From an uncultured Desulfococcus sp. (GTDB taxonomy: Bacteria > Desulfobacterota > Desulfobacteria > Desulfobacterales > Desulfococcaceae), in NCBI GenBank assembly GCA_913060435.1, contig CAJXSB010000002.1, positions 1-48,641 of the forward strand: 48,641 nucleotides of DNA. The letters run 5' to 3'. The position numbers were made by a program, and so were the translations under genes. Under the pieces are notes generated by a model. That model saw only the letters and a program-made list of their open reading frames with translations, ran no database searches and had not been told where the DNA came from. Positions 31,767 to 41,086 of the stretch are shown piece after piece (the first letter of the stretch is position 1; each line of letters opens with the position of its first letter).

Positions 31767-34349
31767 TCATATGTCGCCGGGGGGGATGTTTTCGTCTTCG
31801 AGTTCCTTTTCCGCGTTTTCCGCCTTCACCCGGGCCTTGGCAGCCCGCCGGGCAGCCTTTTCCGCCGCCTGGTCGGCTTTCTCCGCATCGCTCTCCAGCT
31901 GCGCCAGCATCTCCGGGTCGTCATCCCCACGGGCCGCCGCCACGTTTTCCTGGGCGGCCTCCGCCGCTTCCCGGGCATCGGCCGCGTCCTTTTCCGCGGC
32001 GTCGGCCTTCTTCTGCATCTCGGCCAGAGCGTCGAGGGCCGCGGCCCGTTCGGCGGCGGTTCCCTCCTCTGGCTCGGCGCCCAGGTCGATGTCCTCGGCC
32101 GCCAGGACCAGGGCCGTGGTCGGGAGCTTTTCGAGCAGGGCCTCGGCCCGCCCGGGGGCAAGGGTCTGGACCAGGTTGCCCTTGAGGCGGAAGGGGAGGA
32201 AGACCATGGCCGATTGAGCGGACGCCGCAATAACGGCTGCCGCGCTGCCGGCCGACTCGTCATCGCCGCTCTTTTCCGGGGCCAAGATGTGGAGATCCGC
32301 CTCGATCCGGGCCTCCTCCAGCACCGCGGCCAGGGCCTCTCTCCGTTCTTCCTCACCAGCATCTCCCTGGAAGGCGAACAGCCGGATCGACGCATCCTCC
32401 CAACGCGCATCGCGGGTTATCAGGTAGGCGAACAGCAGCATCATCGGGCCGGTGGCATCGTCGGACCACCAGACGTCGAGGTTGCGTCGGGCCGGTGCCG
32501 GTCCGTCCGCCGTCAGGCGCTCCCAACTCTCGACGCTGCTGTGGAGCACCACGATGTTGCAGCCAAGGCGGTGGATGGTCCGGAGCTGACGCCCGAAGAG
32601 GAACTCCCGGAACCCCATGGGGGAGGTCGAATCCGGGTCGAGCCAGTTGACGAGGATGGTGTTGACCCGCAGCGGGCCGATGCCGTGTGACTGGAGAAGG
32701 GTGTGGATGGCGGCCTCGGTGTTCTGGGTGGTGATCACCAGGGGAAAGGCCGCCGGGTCGTTCTCCCGGATGGCCTTCAGGAGCGCCGCTTCGGTCTCCT
32801 CCCTTGCCTTGGCCAACAGGAGGTCGCGTCCCTCCAGGAGGGTCACCACCGTGGTGAGGCCGCTGCCCCCGTCGAGCCAGGAGGCGAGGCGGAGCAGTCG
32901 GGGCCGGCGTTCGGGGTCCTGGGAAAAGGCGAGGATCTGGGGCCGCCAGTCCCGGTGGTGCTCGGGGGTGACGCCCGCCGCCAGGAGATTCTCCCGGACC
33001 CGCTGGAGGTGGTGGGCCCGGCGGCTGTCGGCCCATCGCGCCGGGCCGGCCGTCCGCCGCAGATACTGGAAGATGGCGAAGAGGATCGCCATGGCGGCGA
33101 CCCCCGTGGAGGGATCGATGGCCAGCATGACCCCCAGGCAGACGAGGCCGCCCAGCAGGCTGAGGCGCGGGTGGAACCACCGGAAGGTGGGCCGGAACGA
33201 GGGGCTCTCGGTCCGGGCCTCGTAGTAGGTGGCGTAGTTGAGCAGGCCGTAGGAGATCAGGAAGAACATCGACACCACCGGCGCGATGAGGTCGAGGTTG
33301 CCGAGGGCGATGGCGGCAAAGGCGATCCCCGCAGACAGGAGCACCCCCCGCCGGGGGTTGCCGCTGGGCCCGGATCCCTTGGCAAAGAAGAGGAGAAACG
33401 GAAAGATCCGGTCGGCGGACAGGGACTGGAGGATGCGCGGCGCCCCCAGAAACGAGGCCATGGCGGAGGAGAGGGTGGCGGCGATGACCCCGGCGTCGAC
33501 CAGGAATCCGAACCGGGCCAGCCGCTTCATGGCGGTGTAGTCGGCGGCAAGGTCCGGGTTGGGCATGGCCCCGGCAAAGACGAGGGCCGCCCCGAAATAG
33601 ACCAGGATCGAGACGCCCACGGCCATGAAGGTCCCGAGGGGAAGGCTCTTTCCCGGGTCCCTGAGGTCCCCCGACATGCTGACCCCCTGGGTGAAGCCGG
33701 TGACCGCCGGGAAGAAGAGGGCGAAGAGGACCCAGAAGGGCGGGCCGCCTTGGGGCGCGCTCCAGTTGGCCGAGAAGACGGCGCCGTCCCACCGGGGGAT
33801 GCCGCCCAGGAAGAAGGCGGCCAGGGACGCGATCAGGAGCGCCATGACCACGTACTGGAATTTCGTGGCCCAGTCGGCCCCCATCCACGCGAAGACCAGG
33901 AGGAAGGCGACAGCCCCGGCGGCGACGGCCCGGGGCGAAAGCTCGAGGCCTGCCAGCGGTGCGAGGTCGGCCACGGCCTCGCCGAAGCCGATGCCGTAGA
34001 AGGCGATGGAGACGGCCTGGGCCAGGAAGAGCACGAGGCCGATGGCGCCCCCGAACTCGACGCCGAGGGTCCGCGAGATCAGGTAATAGTCCCCGCCGCC
34101 CTTGACCTTGAGGTTGGTGGCCACCGCCGAGAGGGAGATGGAGGTGAGGACCGAGATGAGGTTGGCCGTGGCGATGATGACGAGGGCCCGGGCCGTGCCG
34201 GCGGCCCCCACCACGTACCCCAGCCGCAGGAAGAGAATGATGCCCAGGATGGTCAGGACGCTGGGCGTGAAGACGCCGGCGAAGGTGCCGAGGCGGCCGG
34301 GGGCCTGGGGTGCTGGGGATGCGGTCTGGTTCTGTTTGCTGGTTGCCAT
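31767..34349 (-). CDS. SLC12-like cation-chloride/amino acid permease with coiled-coil tail
   Basis: ATG at 34349 follows AAGGAA and gives 860 residues. Residues 20-480 form a 12-helix APC-superfamily transporter with the start FAGVFTPSVLTILGIILFLR, characteristic of cation-chloride cotransporter (SLC12) relatives, and VKGGGDYYLISRTLG. A soluble SLC12-type domain follows (about 480-780), and the last 75 residues are an Ala/Glu/Lys-rich coiled coil (ADAREAAEAAQENVAAARG). Substrate could be ions or amino acids. It is the last gene of a five-gene minus-strand row, 120 nt after the methyltransferase gene, so it may move the pathway's precursor or product. That link is inferred from position only. 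Confidence 0.82.
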   Translation of the reverse strand: MATSKQNQTASPAPQAPGRLGTFAGVFTPSVLTILGIILFLRLGYVVGAAGTARALVIIATANLISVLTSISLSAVATNLKVKGGGDYYLISRTLGVEFGGAIGLVLFLAQAVSIAFYGIGFGEAVADLAPLAGLELSPRAVAAGAVAFLLVFAWMGADWATKFQYVVMALLIASLAAFFLGGIPRWDGAVFSANWSAPQGGPPFWVLFALFFPAVTGFTQGVSMSGDLRDPGKSLPLGTFMAVGVSILVYFGAALVFAGAMPNPDLAADYTAMKRLARFGFLVDAGVIAATLSSAMASFLGAPRILQSLSADRIFPFLLFFAKGSGPSGNPRRGVLLSAGIAFAAIALGNLDLIAPVVSMFFLISYGLLNYATYYEARTESPSFRPTFRWFHPRLSLLGGLVCLGVMLAIDPSTGVAAMAILFAIFQYLRRTAGPARWADSRRAHHLQRVRENLLAAGVTPEHHRDWRPQILAFSQDPERRPRLLRLASWLDGGSGLTTVVTLLEGRDLLLAKAREETEAALLKAIRENDPAAFPLVITTQNTEAAIHTLLQSHGIGPLRVNTILVNWLDPDSTSPMGFREFLFGRQLRTIHRLGCNIVVLHSSVESWERLTADGPAPARRNLDVWWSDDATGPMMLLFAYLITRDARWEDASIRLFAFQGDAGEEERREALAAVLEEARIEADLHILAPEKSGDDESAGSAAAVIAASAQSAMVFLPFRLKGNLVQTLAPGRAEALLEKLPTTALVLAAEDIDLGAEPEEGTAAERAAALDALAEMQKKADAAEKDAADAREAAEAAQENVAAARGDDDPEMLAQLESDAEKADQAAEKAARRAAKARVKAENAEKELEDENIPPGDI

Positions 34350-34469
34350 GGTGTTCCTTGCCTGATTGTTGTATCGGCGGTCCGGGGAGCCCCGGCGCCC
34401 GCGCGTGCAGGCCCGGCGCCTGGATGCGGTCTCTTCCCGCATTCCCCCGGAGATTCGATGATCCGATGA

Positions 34470-35249
34470 TCAGGTTTTTTGAGCGGTGATGATCATCCGG
34501 TGGTTCATGCAGCCGTAGTCACCTTCCCCCAGATGGGGGGAGAAATCGGTGTGGATGGTCGTTCGGGAAAATCCTGCGCGCGTGGCTGCCGCCGCCAGTG
34601 CAGGGGGCTGATAGAGGCGCATGCAGTAGGTGCGGTCGCGAATCAGCCCGCTCTCCTTGCTGATGACCATCTCCCGGGCGCAGATAACGTCGCCCTGCTG
34701 TTCCCGCTGCCGGCAGACGACCACGTCGCCCCCGATCTCATGCCAGGCATTGGGGGAAAAGCGCTTCCGGATCGAAGCGCCGTCGGCGACATCCAGCAGG
34801 AGCCACCCGCCGTCTTTGAGAACGCGGTACGCTTCGGCCAGGATCTCGGCGTCCGCCTGCGGGTCGGGGATATACCCCAGGGAATTGCCAAGCACCATGA
34901 CGTGGTCGAAGCAGCTCCTGGGGAACGCGATGTTCCGGGCATCGCCGTTGACAAATGCCACGGAAAGGCGGTGGCGGGCCGCTGCGGCCGCTCCCCGCCG
35001 GAGCAGGCAGCGGGAATAGTCGAGGACCGTGCAGTGCGCAAACCCCCGCCGGGAGAGCTCCAGGGCATGGCGGCCGTGCCCGCCGCAGAGATCGAGGATC
35101 TGGTGGGACCGGCCGATGGGGATCAGCCGGGAGAAGACCTCGACCTCCGTCTCGGTGACTTCCGGGCTGCAGACGGACCGGGCGTCGGTGACCAGGTAGA
35201 CATCGTCGAAGAGGGTCTTCCACCAGTCGGGATCGACGTGGATCGTCAT
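34470..35249 (-). CDS. Class I SAM-dependent methyltransferase
   Basis: This 259-residue enzyme has the Rossmann-like methyltransferase fold. Motif I is ILDLCGGHGRHA at 51-62, followed by the FVNGDARNIAF motif III-like segment, SFDHVMVLGNSLGYI and LKDGGWLLLDVADG. The methyl acceptor is unknown; the fold resembles small-molecule and peptide methyltransferases (UbiE/BioC type) rather than RNA enzymes. It starts inside the stop of the ATP-grasp gene (ATGA at 35249-35246), so the two proteins are made together, and probably act on the same molecule. The mid-region contains several Cys and Trp residues without an obvious metal site. Confidence 0.85.
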   Translation of the reverse strand: MTIHVDPDWWKTLFDDVYLVTDARSVCSPEVTETEVEVFSRLIPIGRSHQILDLCGGHGRHALELSRRGFAHCTVLDYSRCLLRRGAAAAARHRLSVAFVNGDARNIAFPRSCFDHVMVLGNSLGYIPDPQADAEILAEAYRVLKDGGWLLLDVADGASIRKRFSPNAWHEIGGDVVVCRQREQQGDVICAREMVISKESGLIRDRTYCMRLYQPPALAAAATRAGFSRTTIHTDFSPHLGEGDYGCMNHRMIITAQKT

Positions 35250-36643
35250 GGCGCCTCCGGGTGGGCGCCGAAGCTGAAGAGCCCGTCCGCGGCGAAAATG
35301 GCCGGGGAGCCTTTCCAGGGCTGGGATCGGGCGATCTCGAGCTCCTCGGCCTCGATGTCGATGTAGTCGTCCAGCACGCCGTCGAACCACATCTGCTCCA
35401 GGACCCGACTGTCCTCCCACATGGCCCGGGAGTAGGACGCCAGGGCGCCCAGGTGGGCTTCGGTGAGAACCCGCGGCCGGAGCGCGATCCGGATGGGGCC
35501 CAGCAGGTAGGTAAACCGCTTTTCGAGGGCCAGGGCCTTCTGGATGCCCACCAGCTCAACCACATCGCCCACGGGCATCGCCATGATCGCGTCGTTGATC
35601 CGGTGGACGGCGTCGCGCACGCTCATGTCGGACCGGAGAATGCCCATGGGGTGGACCCCGCCCCCGCTGCCGACATTGGTGGGCACGTTCCCGTACCGGC
35701 CCAGGAACCCGAACACGGCATCCGGCCCGACCAGGCACCGGAAATCGGTCTGGTATCGCTTCAGCACCACCGCTTTTCGGGCTTCGTCCAGCTCCGGGAT
35801 CTCTTCGGCCCAGAGATCGAGGGGCACTTTTTCCTGCAGGATGTAGTTCTCCTCCCGCAGGGCGGTCTCGATAGCGGCATCGGCGTCCGGGTTCACGGTG
35901 CCCACAAAGACGCCCCTCCCGGAGTAGCCCCGTTCCGGTTTGAGCACCAGGTCGTCCCAGTGGGCCCGGGCCCAGGTGATAAGATCGTCGATTGGCTCCC
36001 CTTTGGGGCCGGTGGCCTTCCGGGGGCGGAACCGGCGGGTCCACGGCGTGCGGGCCACGGTCTCGGGATGAAAGCGGTCCGAATACGGGCCGGTGATTAC
36101 CTCGAACATGCTTTTCACGTTGATCGGCTCCGTGCCCCGCGGGTTGAGTACGCGATTGTCACGGATCGCCGCCATCAACGGGGAGAGATCGTGTTTTCGG
36201 TGCAGCTTCAGGAAGACATCGTTGTTGAAGTCCATGAAGACCAGGGAGACGGGCTGCCCCTGGTAGGTGGTTCGGCCCTGCCGGTCCAGCTCGAATTCAT
36301 GCGGCGCGGCAAGGATGCCGGTGATGCCGTCGAACCCGTCGAGCCGACGGGCGATGTTGATGTTTTCCGTCACATCGGTGAGGGTCTCCTCCTCCGCGAC
36401 AATGGCGATCACGCCGGGGCCGCTGCCGTCCCGCCGCCGCTGGACGTCGACCAGCATCTCGGCAAACCCCTTGACCGGGCAGAGCATGGGGTGGTCGAAG
36501 TCGAGGTCCACCCCGACCGGCCGGATCCGGTTCATTTTTTCCCAGACGACCTTTGCGATCTCCTGGGTCATCCGCTGGTAGTCCCAACCGCCGGGGCTCC
36601 CCAGATTCCATTCTGAATGGTATCCCCAAAACGTCTCCACCAT
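35246..36643 (-). CDS. ATP-grasp-like ligase, uncharacterised family
   Basis: This 465-residue protein contains an ATP-grasp-type glycine loop with the key lysine (LVLKPERGYSGRG, Lys235-Gly244), then EENYILQEKVPL and, further on, GRYGNVPTNVGSGGG, where the metal-binding Glu/Asn residues of the fold would lie. ATP-grasp enzymes join a carboxylate to an amine or thiol using ATP. The N-terminal 200 residues (starting FWGYHSEWNLGSPGGW) resemble circularly arranged members such as glutathionylspermidine-synthase relatives, but I cannot place it. AGGAGG lies just before the ATG. It overlaps the methyltransferase gene by 4 nt. Function inferred: peptide-bond or amide formation in a small pathway. 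Confidence 0.65.
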   Translation of the reverse strand: MVETFWGYHSEWNLGSPGGWDYQRMTQEIAKVVWEKMNRIRPVGVDLDFDHPMLCPVKGFAEMLVDVQRRRDGSGPGVIAIVAEEETLTDVTENINIARRLDGFDGITGILAAPHEFELDRQGRTTYQGQPVSLVFMDFNNDVFLKLHRKHDLSPLMAAIRDNRVLNPRGTEPINVKSMFEVITGPYSDRFHPETVARTPWTRRFRPRKATGPKGEPIDDLITWARAHWDDLVLKPERGYSGRGVFVGTVNPDADAAIETALREENYILQEKVPLDLWAEEIPELDEARKAVVLKRYQTDFRCLVGPDAVFGFLGRYGNVPTNVGSGGGVHPMGILRSDMSVRDAVHRINDAIMAMPVGDVVELVGIQKALALEKRFTYLLGPIRIALRPRVLTEAHLGALASYSRAMWEDSRVLEQMWFDGVLDDYIDIEAEELEIARSQPWKGSPAIFAADGLFSFGAHPEAP

Positions 36644-36738
36644 CTCCCTCCTCGAAGTCTGTCGGCACTGTCATGCGCTTCGGCGCAGCGCCGTGTCCGG
36701 GTGGTGCGGCCCCTGGGTCATGAGGGGGATCCGCGCTC

Positions 36739-38340
36739 TCAAGTCCTGTCTGTCCGGCAAACCTCTTTCCTGCATACCATCTTTTCGAGATTTGCCAAGC
36801 CGATTTCGCCCGTGGCAAAAACGATTCGCGTGAAATCCGCCGGATGGGTGTGCTCTTTTCGCCATGATTCATAGATCCGCTCAAACCACCGCATGCCGAT
36901 GGTATAGCAGAGCTGATAGCCGGGCTTCAGGGCGTACCGCCGTACCATGGCCAAGGCCTGCCGACGTCCCATTCCGGCCGTCGTCAACAATTCCGCGGCC
37001 TCTGGGATGGTTTTCCGACCGGTCTGGATCTCCAGGTCCGCCAGGCCCCGCATGGCCCGCCAGAACCGCCGCTTCGCCAGCAGGAAGCGGTCGATGGGCC
37101 CGGTGAAAAAGCCGGTGTGGAACAGCAGCTTCTCCGAAAAGCAGGCCCATCCCTCGTAGAACAGGGGGAACTCGATGTGGCGGCGGAGGGGGCGCGGGAG
37201 CCCCCAGCGGGACGTGTCCAGGAGGTGGTGGCCGGCATAGGTCTCATGGGCGGTGAGCAGGCGGAAGTCATGGGGGAGGTGGTCCGGGTGGTAGCGGTCG
37301 TCCACGTAGAAGGTCCCGCCCCGGGGCGGATGGCCCGGCGGCATGCTGTAGGCGGCCGCACTCCGGATCGTGGCGAGGTAGGGCGGCACCGGTGCGACCC
37401 GTACCGGGCATGCCTCCAGCAGGGAGGCGTCGATGAGGCCCTTTGCCGCGCAGTGGCGGCCAAGGTCGTCGATGGCGGACCGATAGAGGGCCGACATGCC
37501 GCCCTCGGGCGGCGCCGGCGGAGGCAGATGCGACATCACCGCCTGCCAGGGGTGTCCCGGCAGGATCCGGCCCCCTTCCTCCGCCAGGACGGCCGACATC
37601 TCGGCCCGCTCCTGCTCGAGCTCGCAACGGATCTCCCGGACGCCCATGCCGCAGCCGATGTGATGCCGGACAATCCGGTCCAGCTGTGCCGGCGGGAGTA
37701 TGAAGTCCACCGTAACGGGAATCTTACGAAGGTGGCCGTGCAGATCATCGAGGGCGTCGAACGCCGGCCGGACATACCGGTCCTCCAGGGCGAGCGAGAC
37801 CAGCCATGCGCGGACGCTCTCCAGCATCTCCAGGCCAAGGTCGCGGAAATGGGCGGGGATAAGCTTGAGGTTCCGGCGGGCCTGGGCCATGAAGTCTGGC
37901 AGGACCTGCAGCCGCGCCTCCAGAGCATGATGCCCGACCGCCAGGGCTTCGGCCATCCCGATGGCGGCGACGCTCAGGTGGAATGTGGGCTGGGTTTCCT
38001 GGAACCGGACCTCGCCAAGCTGTTCGCGAAGGGTCCGGAGCACCCGGCGCAGCACGGCGATGTCGATCATCGAATCCGGATCCCCGGGCACATCGGATCG
38101 ATCGGTTCGATTACCGAGCGTATCCTCCCACCCGGAGATCTGTTTGTCTAAACGCGCGAGGGCGCCCGGGGAGAAATCATCCCATTGGAATGGGCCGTGC
38201 CGGCAGGTCTCGGCCTGGGGGAAGTAATGGAATTCATCGCTGGCCATGCAGACCGGAAACTGCCGGGCAAGCGCGTTGAAGATTTCGGCTGCGAGGGCCT
38301 CGATGGATGCCGGTGGGCCATCGGGGCGTGCCGGCGTCAA
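36739..38340 (-). CDS. DUF885 family putative metallopeptidase
   Basis: This 533-residue protein belongs to DUF885, which carries a zinc-peptidase-like HExxPGHH motif; here it reads HETYAGHH at 365-372, with Ala in place of Pro. The second signature YEGWACFSE at 396-404 supplies the usual glutamate. The N-terminal 300 residues are helical. A few members are reported as carboxypeptidase-like, but most are untested. There is no signal peptide, so it should act in the cytoplasm. It overlaps the FAD oxidoreductase gene by 4 nt (ATGA), and its stop is 95 nt before the ATP-grasp gene. It may trim or hydrolyse the product of the ligase, an inference from context. Confidence 0.82.
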   Translation of the reverse strand: MTPARPDGPPASIEALAAEIFNALARQFPVCMASDEFHYFPQAETCRHGPFQWDDFSPGALARLDKQISGWEDTLGNRTDRSDVPGDPDSMIDIAVLRRVLRTLREQLGEVRFQETQPTFHLSVAAIGMAEALAVGHHALEARLQVLPDFMAQARRNLKLIPAHFRDLGLEMLESVRAWLVSLALEDRYVRPAFDALDDLHGHLRKIPVTVDFILPPAQLDRIVRHHIGCGMGVREIRCELEQERAEMSAVLAEEGGRILPGHPWQAVMSHLPPPAPPEGGMSALYRSAIDDLGRHCAAKGLIDASLLEACPVRVAPVPPYLATIRSAAAYSMPPGHPPRGGTFYVDDRYHPDHLPHDFRLLTAHETYAGHHLLDTSRWGLPRPLRRHIEFPLFYEGWACFSEKLLFHTGFFTGPIDRFLLAKRRFWRAMRGLADLEIQTGRKTIPEAAELLTTAGMGRRQALAMVRRYALKPGYQLCYTIGMRWFERIYESWRKEHTHPADFTRIVFATGEIGLANLEKMVCRKEVCRTDRT

Positions 38341-39764
38341 GGGTCGCCCTTCCCACCGCCTCGGTGCGGCGCTCCGGCAAAGTTCCGCGCCACCAGGTCC
38401 TTGGCATACTGGACGATGCCTTCGACGAAATCGAAGTCGTAGAGGCCCCCCACGTAGTAGGTCCGGTTGTCGCCCTGGATCCTCTCCCAGGCGTCGTAGT
38501 AGCCGTCCTGGAAATCCGCTGGGCCGACATGCCGGAAATAGTGCCAGACGTCGTAGGAATGCCAGTCGTCCTCATATCGGATGCGGCCGCCGAGGGCGCG
38601 GGCATACCGGGCGATCTGCTCCTTGAGGCGGGCCTCGTCTTCCGGCGTCGGCTCTCGGGTGGGGAGATAGGCATAGAATGCCATGAGTTCATTGTCCGGG
38701 TACTGCTGGGTGATGATCAGCGGCTCGCCCACGGGGGGCGGGGGCACGACAAAGACGAGCCGCTCCTGCAGGGGGGCGCCTGCGATCTCAAAGGTGGCGA
38801 CGGCGTATGGGTTGAATCGGAGCCGGGCGGCCAGCCGCGCCTCCTCCGGGCTCAGGTCCATGAATGTCGCAAACTCCTCGGGCAGCAGGGGGCAGGCCAG
38901 GATGAGGTAGTCATACCGGGCCGTCACATTGTCGTGGATCACCTGTCTGTTGATCAGCTGGGACGGGTGGGCGTAGGTGATGGTAACCCCTTCGCCGCTC
39001 CGCTCGATCCGCTTGACCGTGCAGTTGCGCCGGACGTTCAGCTCCCAGGAGAGGCGCTCCCAGAACCGCTGAAATCCGAAGGTGAAGCGTTGGAGCAGGA
39101 GGCACGCAGGGATGAAACGGGCCAGGGGGCCCGAGCTGAGGAGGCCGGAGACGAGGGTCATGGGGCTGATATAGCGGAGGGCATAGGGTGCCGCGATCGC
39201 CTCGAGGTCGCCGTACCCGAAAGCCGTCAAGGGGATTTCGAAGAGACGGGCGAGGTCTTGGAGGTTTCGCCGCCGAAGCCATTCGAGAAAGGATACGCAA
39301 AGCGCCGGGTATGCCGCGACGCCCTCCCACCCGGGCCGGTCGATCACCCGGCGGTGGCGAAGCCAGTGCCGGATATAGCGCAGGCAGCGCCATAAAAACC
39401 GTATTCTGGCGGAAGGCGACGCACCCCCGGCCAGGTAGGTGAACAGGTCATGGTACCGGCCGCCGTCGGCCGAACCGGCGGGTGATATGGCCGTCGCCCC
39501 CCAGATGGGCGTAAGCGTCATGCCGATGCGCCGGGCGATCTTGCGGACCTCATGGTAGGAGGGGGGCACGATCACGGCCCCGAGATCGAAGGACTGGTAG
39601 TCTTCGGTGGCCGAGCAGCAGAGGCCGCCGACCCGGCCCAGCCGCTCCATGACCGTGACGTTCTTGAAGCCGTGCTGCTTGAGGTAATAGGCCGTCGACA
39701 GCCCGGCAGGGCCGGCGCCGATGATGAGGATGGCTGCGCTGGTGTCGACCTTGGGCTGCATCAT
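38337..39764 (-). CDS. FAD/NAD(P)-binding amine-oxidase-like oxidoreductase
   Basis: ATG at 39764 follows AGGAGG and gives 475 residues. The N-terminal nucleotide-binding motif ILIIGAGPAGLSTAYYL is followed by the ExxxxxGG signature (MERLGRVGG, then LCCSATEDYQSFDLGA). This is the pattern of protoporphyrinogen oxidase/phytoene desaturase-type flavoproteins. The C-terminal part holds YYVGGLYDFDFVEGIV, resembling the second FAD contact. Such enzymes oxidise amines, tyrosine-type side chains or polyenes. It is the first gene of the five-gene row and overlaps the DUF885 gene by 4 nt. Substrate unknown. The longer frame from 39881 lacks a ribosome site. Confidence 0.84.
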   Translation of the reverse strand: MMQPKVDTSAAILIIGAGPAGLSTAYYLKQHGFKNVTVMERLGRVGGLCCSATEDYQSFDLGAVIVPPSYHEVRKIARRIGMTLTPIWGATAISPAGSADGGRYHDLFTYLAGGASPSARIRFLWRCLRYIRHWLRHRRVIDRPGWEGVAAYPALCVSFLEWLRRRNLQDLARLFEIPLTAFGYGDLEAIAAPYALRYISPMTLVSGLLSSGPLARFIPACLLLQRFTFGFQRFWERLSWELNVRRNCTVKRIERSGEGVTITYAHPSQLINRQVIHDNVTARYDYLILACPLLPEEFATFMDLSPEEARLAARLRFNPYAVATFEIAGAPLQERLVFVVPPPPVGEPLIITQQYPDNELMAFYAYLPTREPTPEDEARLKEQIARYARALGGRIRYEDDWHSYDVWHYFRHVGPADFQDGYYDAWERIQGDNRTYYVGGLYDFDFVEGIVQYAKDLVARNFAGAPHRGGGKGDP

Positions 39765-40000
39765 GGTCAATCCTCCTGGGGGAGTGAGGCGATCGTTATC
39801 CTGAAGGTCGAGTATGGCGGAAAAACTATCAGATGCGTATCCGAACCTCAAGTGTTTTGTGGGCCGGCGCCCGGGCATCAATTTAAAATTCTTGAAAAAG
39901 GATGCCGCATCCCCGATAATGGAACTCTTTATGTTTGTGTTTTGGCGAAATGGAATCCATGGGAAAATGCGTCCGGAATCGGCGTTGAAAGGGAGGCGGT

Positions 40001-40615
40001 ATGAAGGTGGATATGAAAAAGGTCAGCTATATTCTGGGGCGGAGCATCGCCGGCGATTTTCAGCGGCAGGAGATGGGCATCGACGTCGACAGCTTCGTCG
40101 AGGGGTTCAGGAGCGCTGTCGCCGGTGAGCAGAGCCGGATCCCCGTGGGCGAGATGCAGCAGATCATGGAGGGGTTCAAAAGCGAATTCCAGGCGCGCCA
40201 GCAGAAAGGTGCCGCCGGCAGGGCCGAAGCCAATATGGAGAAAGGACGGGCATTTCTGGCGGAAAACCGGAAAAAGGCCGGCATCGTCGAGACCGACAGC
40301 GGCCTCCAGTACCGCGTTATCCAGGAGGGCACCGGGAAGACGCCCGCCGTGTCCGACACCGTAGAGACCCATTATGAAGGTAGAACCCTCGACGGAACGG
40401 TGTTCGACAGCTCCATCAAGCGGGGCGCGCCGGCGACGTTCCCGGTGAGCGGCGTCATCCAGGGGTGGCAGGAGGCCCTCCAGCTGATGAAGGAGGGGGC
40501 CCGATACGAACTCTTCGTTCCCTCCGGCCTGGCATACGGACCCGCCGGCGCCGGCAAGGCCATCGGCCCCCATGAAACCCTGATCTTCGAGGTGGAGCTG
40601 CTCGGGATCAAATAG
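40001..40615 (+). CDS. fklB: FKBP-type peptidyl-prolyl isomerase (FklB/Mip-like)
   Basis: This 204-residue protein has the FKBP_N dimerisation helix region (KVSYILGRSIAGDFQ to about residue 95) and a C-terminal FKBP domain (about 105-203). The catalytic pocket shows DTVETHYEGRTLDGTVFDSS, VIQGWQEALQLMKEG and SGLAYGPAGAG. It catalyses cis-trans isomerisation of Xaa-Pro bonds. No signal peptide is present, which points to a cytoplasmic FklB-type enzyme. GGGAGG precedes the ATG at 40001. It is 44 nt upstream of yciH and is divergent from the FAD oxidoreductase operon. Not obviously linked to either neighbour. Confidence 0.93.
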   Translation: MKVDMKKVSYILGRSIAGDFQRQEMGIDVDSFVEGFRSAVAGEQSRIPVGEMQQIMEGFKSEFQARQQKGAAGRAEANMEKGRAFLAENRKKAGIVETDSGLQYRVIQEGTGKTPAVSDTVETHYEGRTLDGTVFDSSIKRGAPATFPVSGVIQGWQEALQLMKEGARYELFVPSGLAYGPAGAGKAIGPHETLIFEVELLGIK

Positions 40616-40659
40616 CCTTGCGATGGCACACGTCAGGCGAAACAATCGAAGGAGCTCCC

Positions 40660-41031
40660 ATGAAAAACAGCCGCTTGGTCTATTCCACCGAAACGGGCCG
40701 AACCTGCCCGGAATGCGGCAGGCCCGTCGCTGCCTGCGAATGCCGCAGGAAAAAGGCCAAGACCCCGGACCGGCCGAAGGCCTTTCCAGATGACGGCATC
40801 GTCCGGATCCAGCGGGAGAGCAAGGGCCGAAAGGGCAAAACAGTGACGGTCGTCCACGGCGTTCCCCTGGAAGCAGCGGCCCTGAAGGAGCTGGCCAAAG
40901 CGCTCAAGCGCCGCTGCGGCACCGGCGGCGCCGTGAAGGGCGGCGTCATAGAGATCCAGGGGGACCACCGGGAGATGATCGCCCGGGAGCTGCGCCGCGA
41001 GGGCTACACGGTCAAGCTTGCCGGTGGATGA
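40660..41031 (+). CDS. yciH: YciH/SUI1 translation initiation factor homologue
   Basis: ATG at 40660 follows GAAGGAG and gives 123 residues. The C-terminal SUI1 (eIF1) domain is clear: GKTVTVVHGVP, LKELAKALKRRCGTGG, GGVIEIQGDHRE and YTVKLAGG. The N-terminus carries a small metal-binding knuckle, CPECGRPVAACEC. The length is close to the E. coli protein (108) with a slightly longer N-terminus. In E. coli YciH is thought to regulate translation fidelity or initiation under stress rather than to be essential. It follows fklB in the same direction. Confidence 0.92.
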   Translation: MKNSRLVYSTETGRTCPECGRPVAACECRRKKAKTPDRPKAFPDDGIVRIQRESKGRKGKTVTVVHGVPLEAAALKELAKALKRRCGTGGAVKGGVIEIQGDHREMIARELRREGYTVKLAGG

Positions 41032-41086
41032 TTCCCGCGCCGTCGTGGCGGCACTAAAACTCACGGCTCACGGGGCGGAAACCGGA

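Noticed and set aside
32703-34469. 588-residue plus-strand frame opposite the SLC12-like transporter
   Set aside because: Antisense shadow with low-complexity Gly/Glu/Asp-rich composition and no domain.
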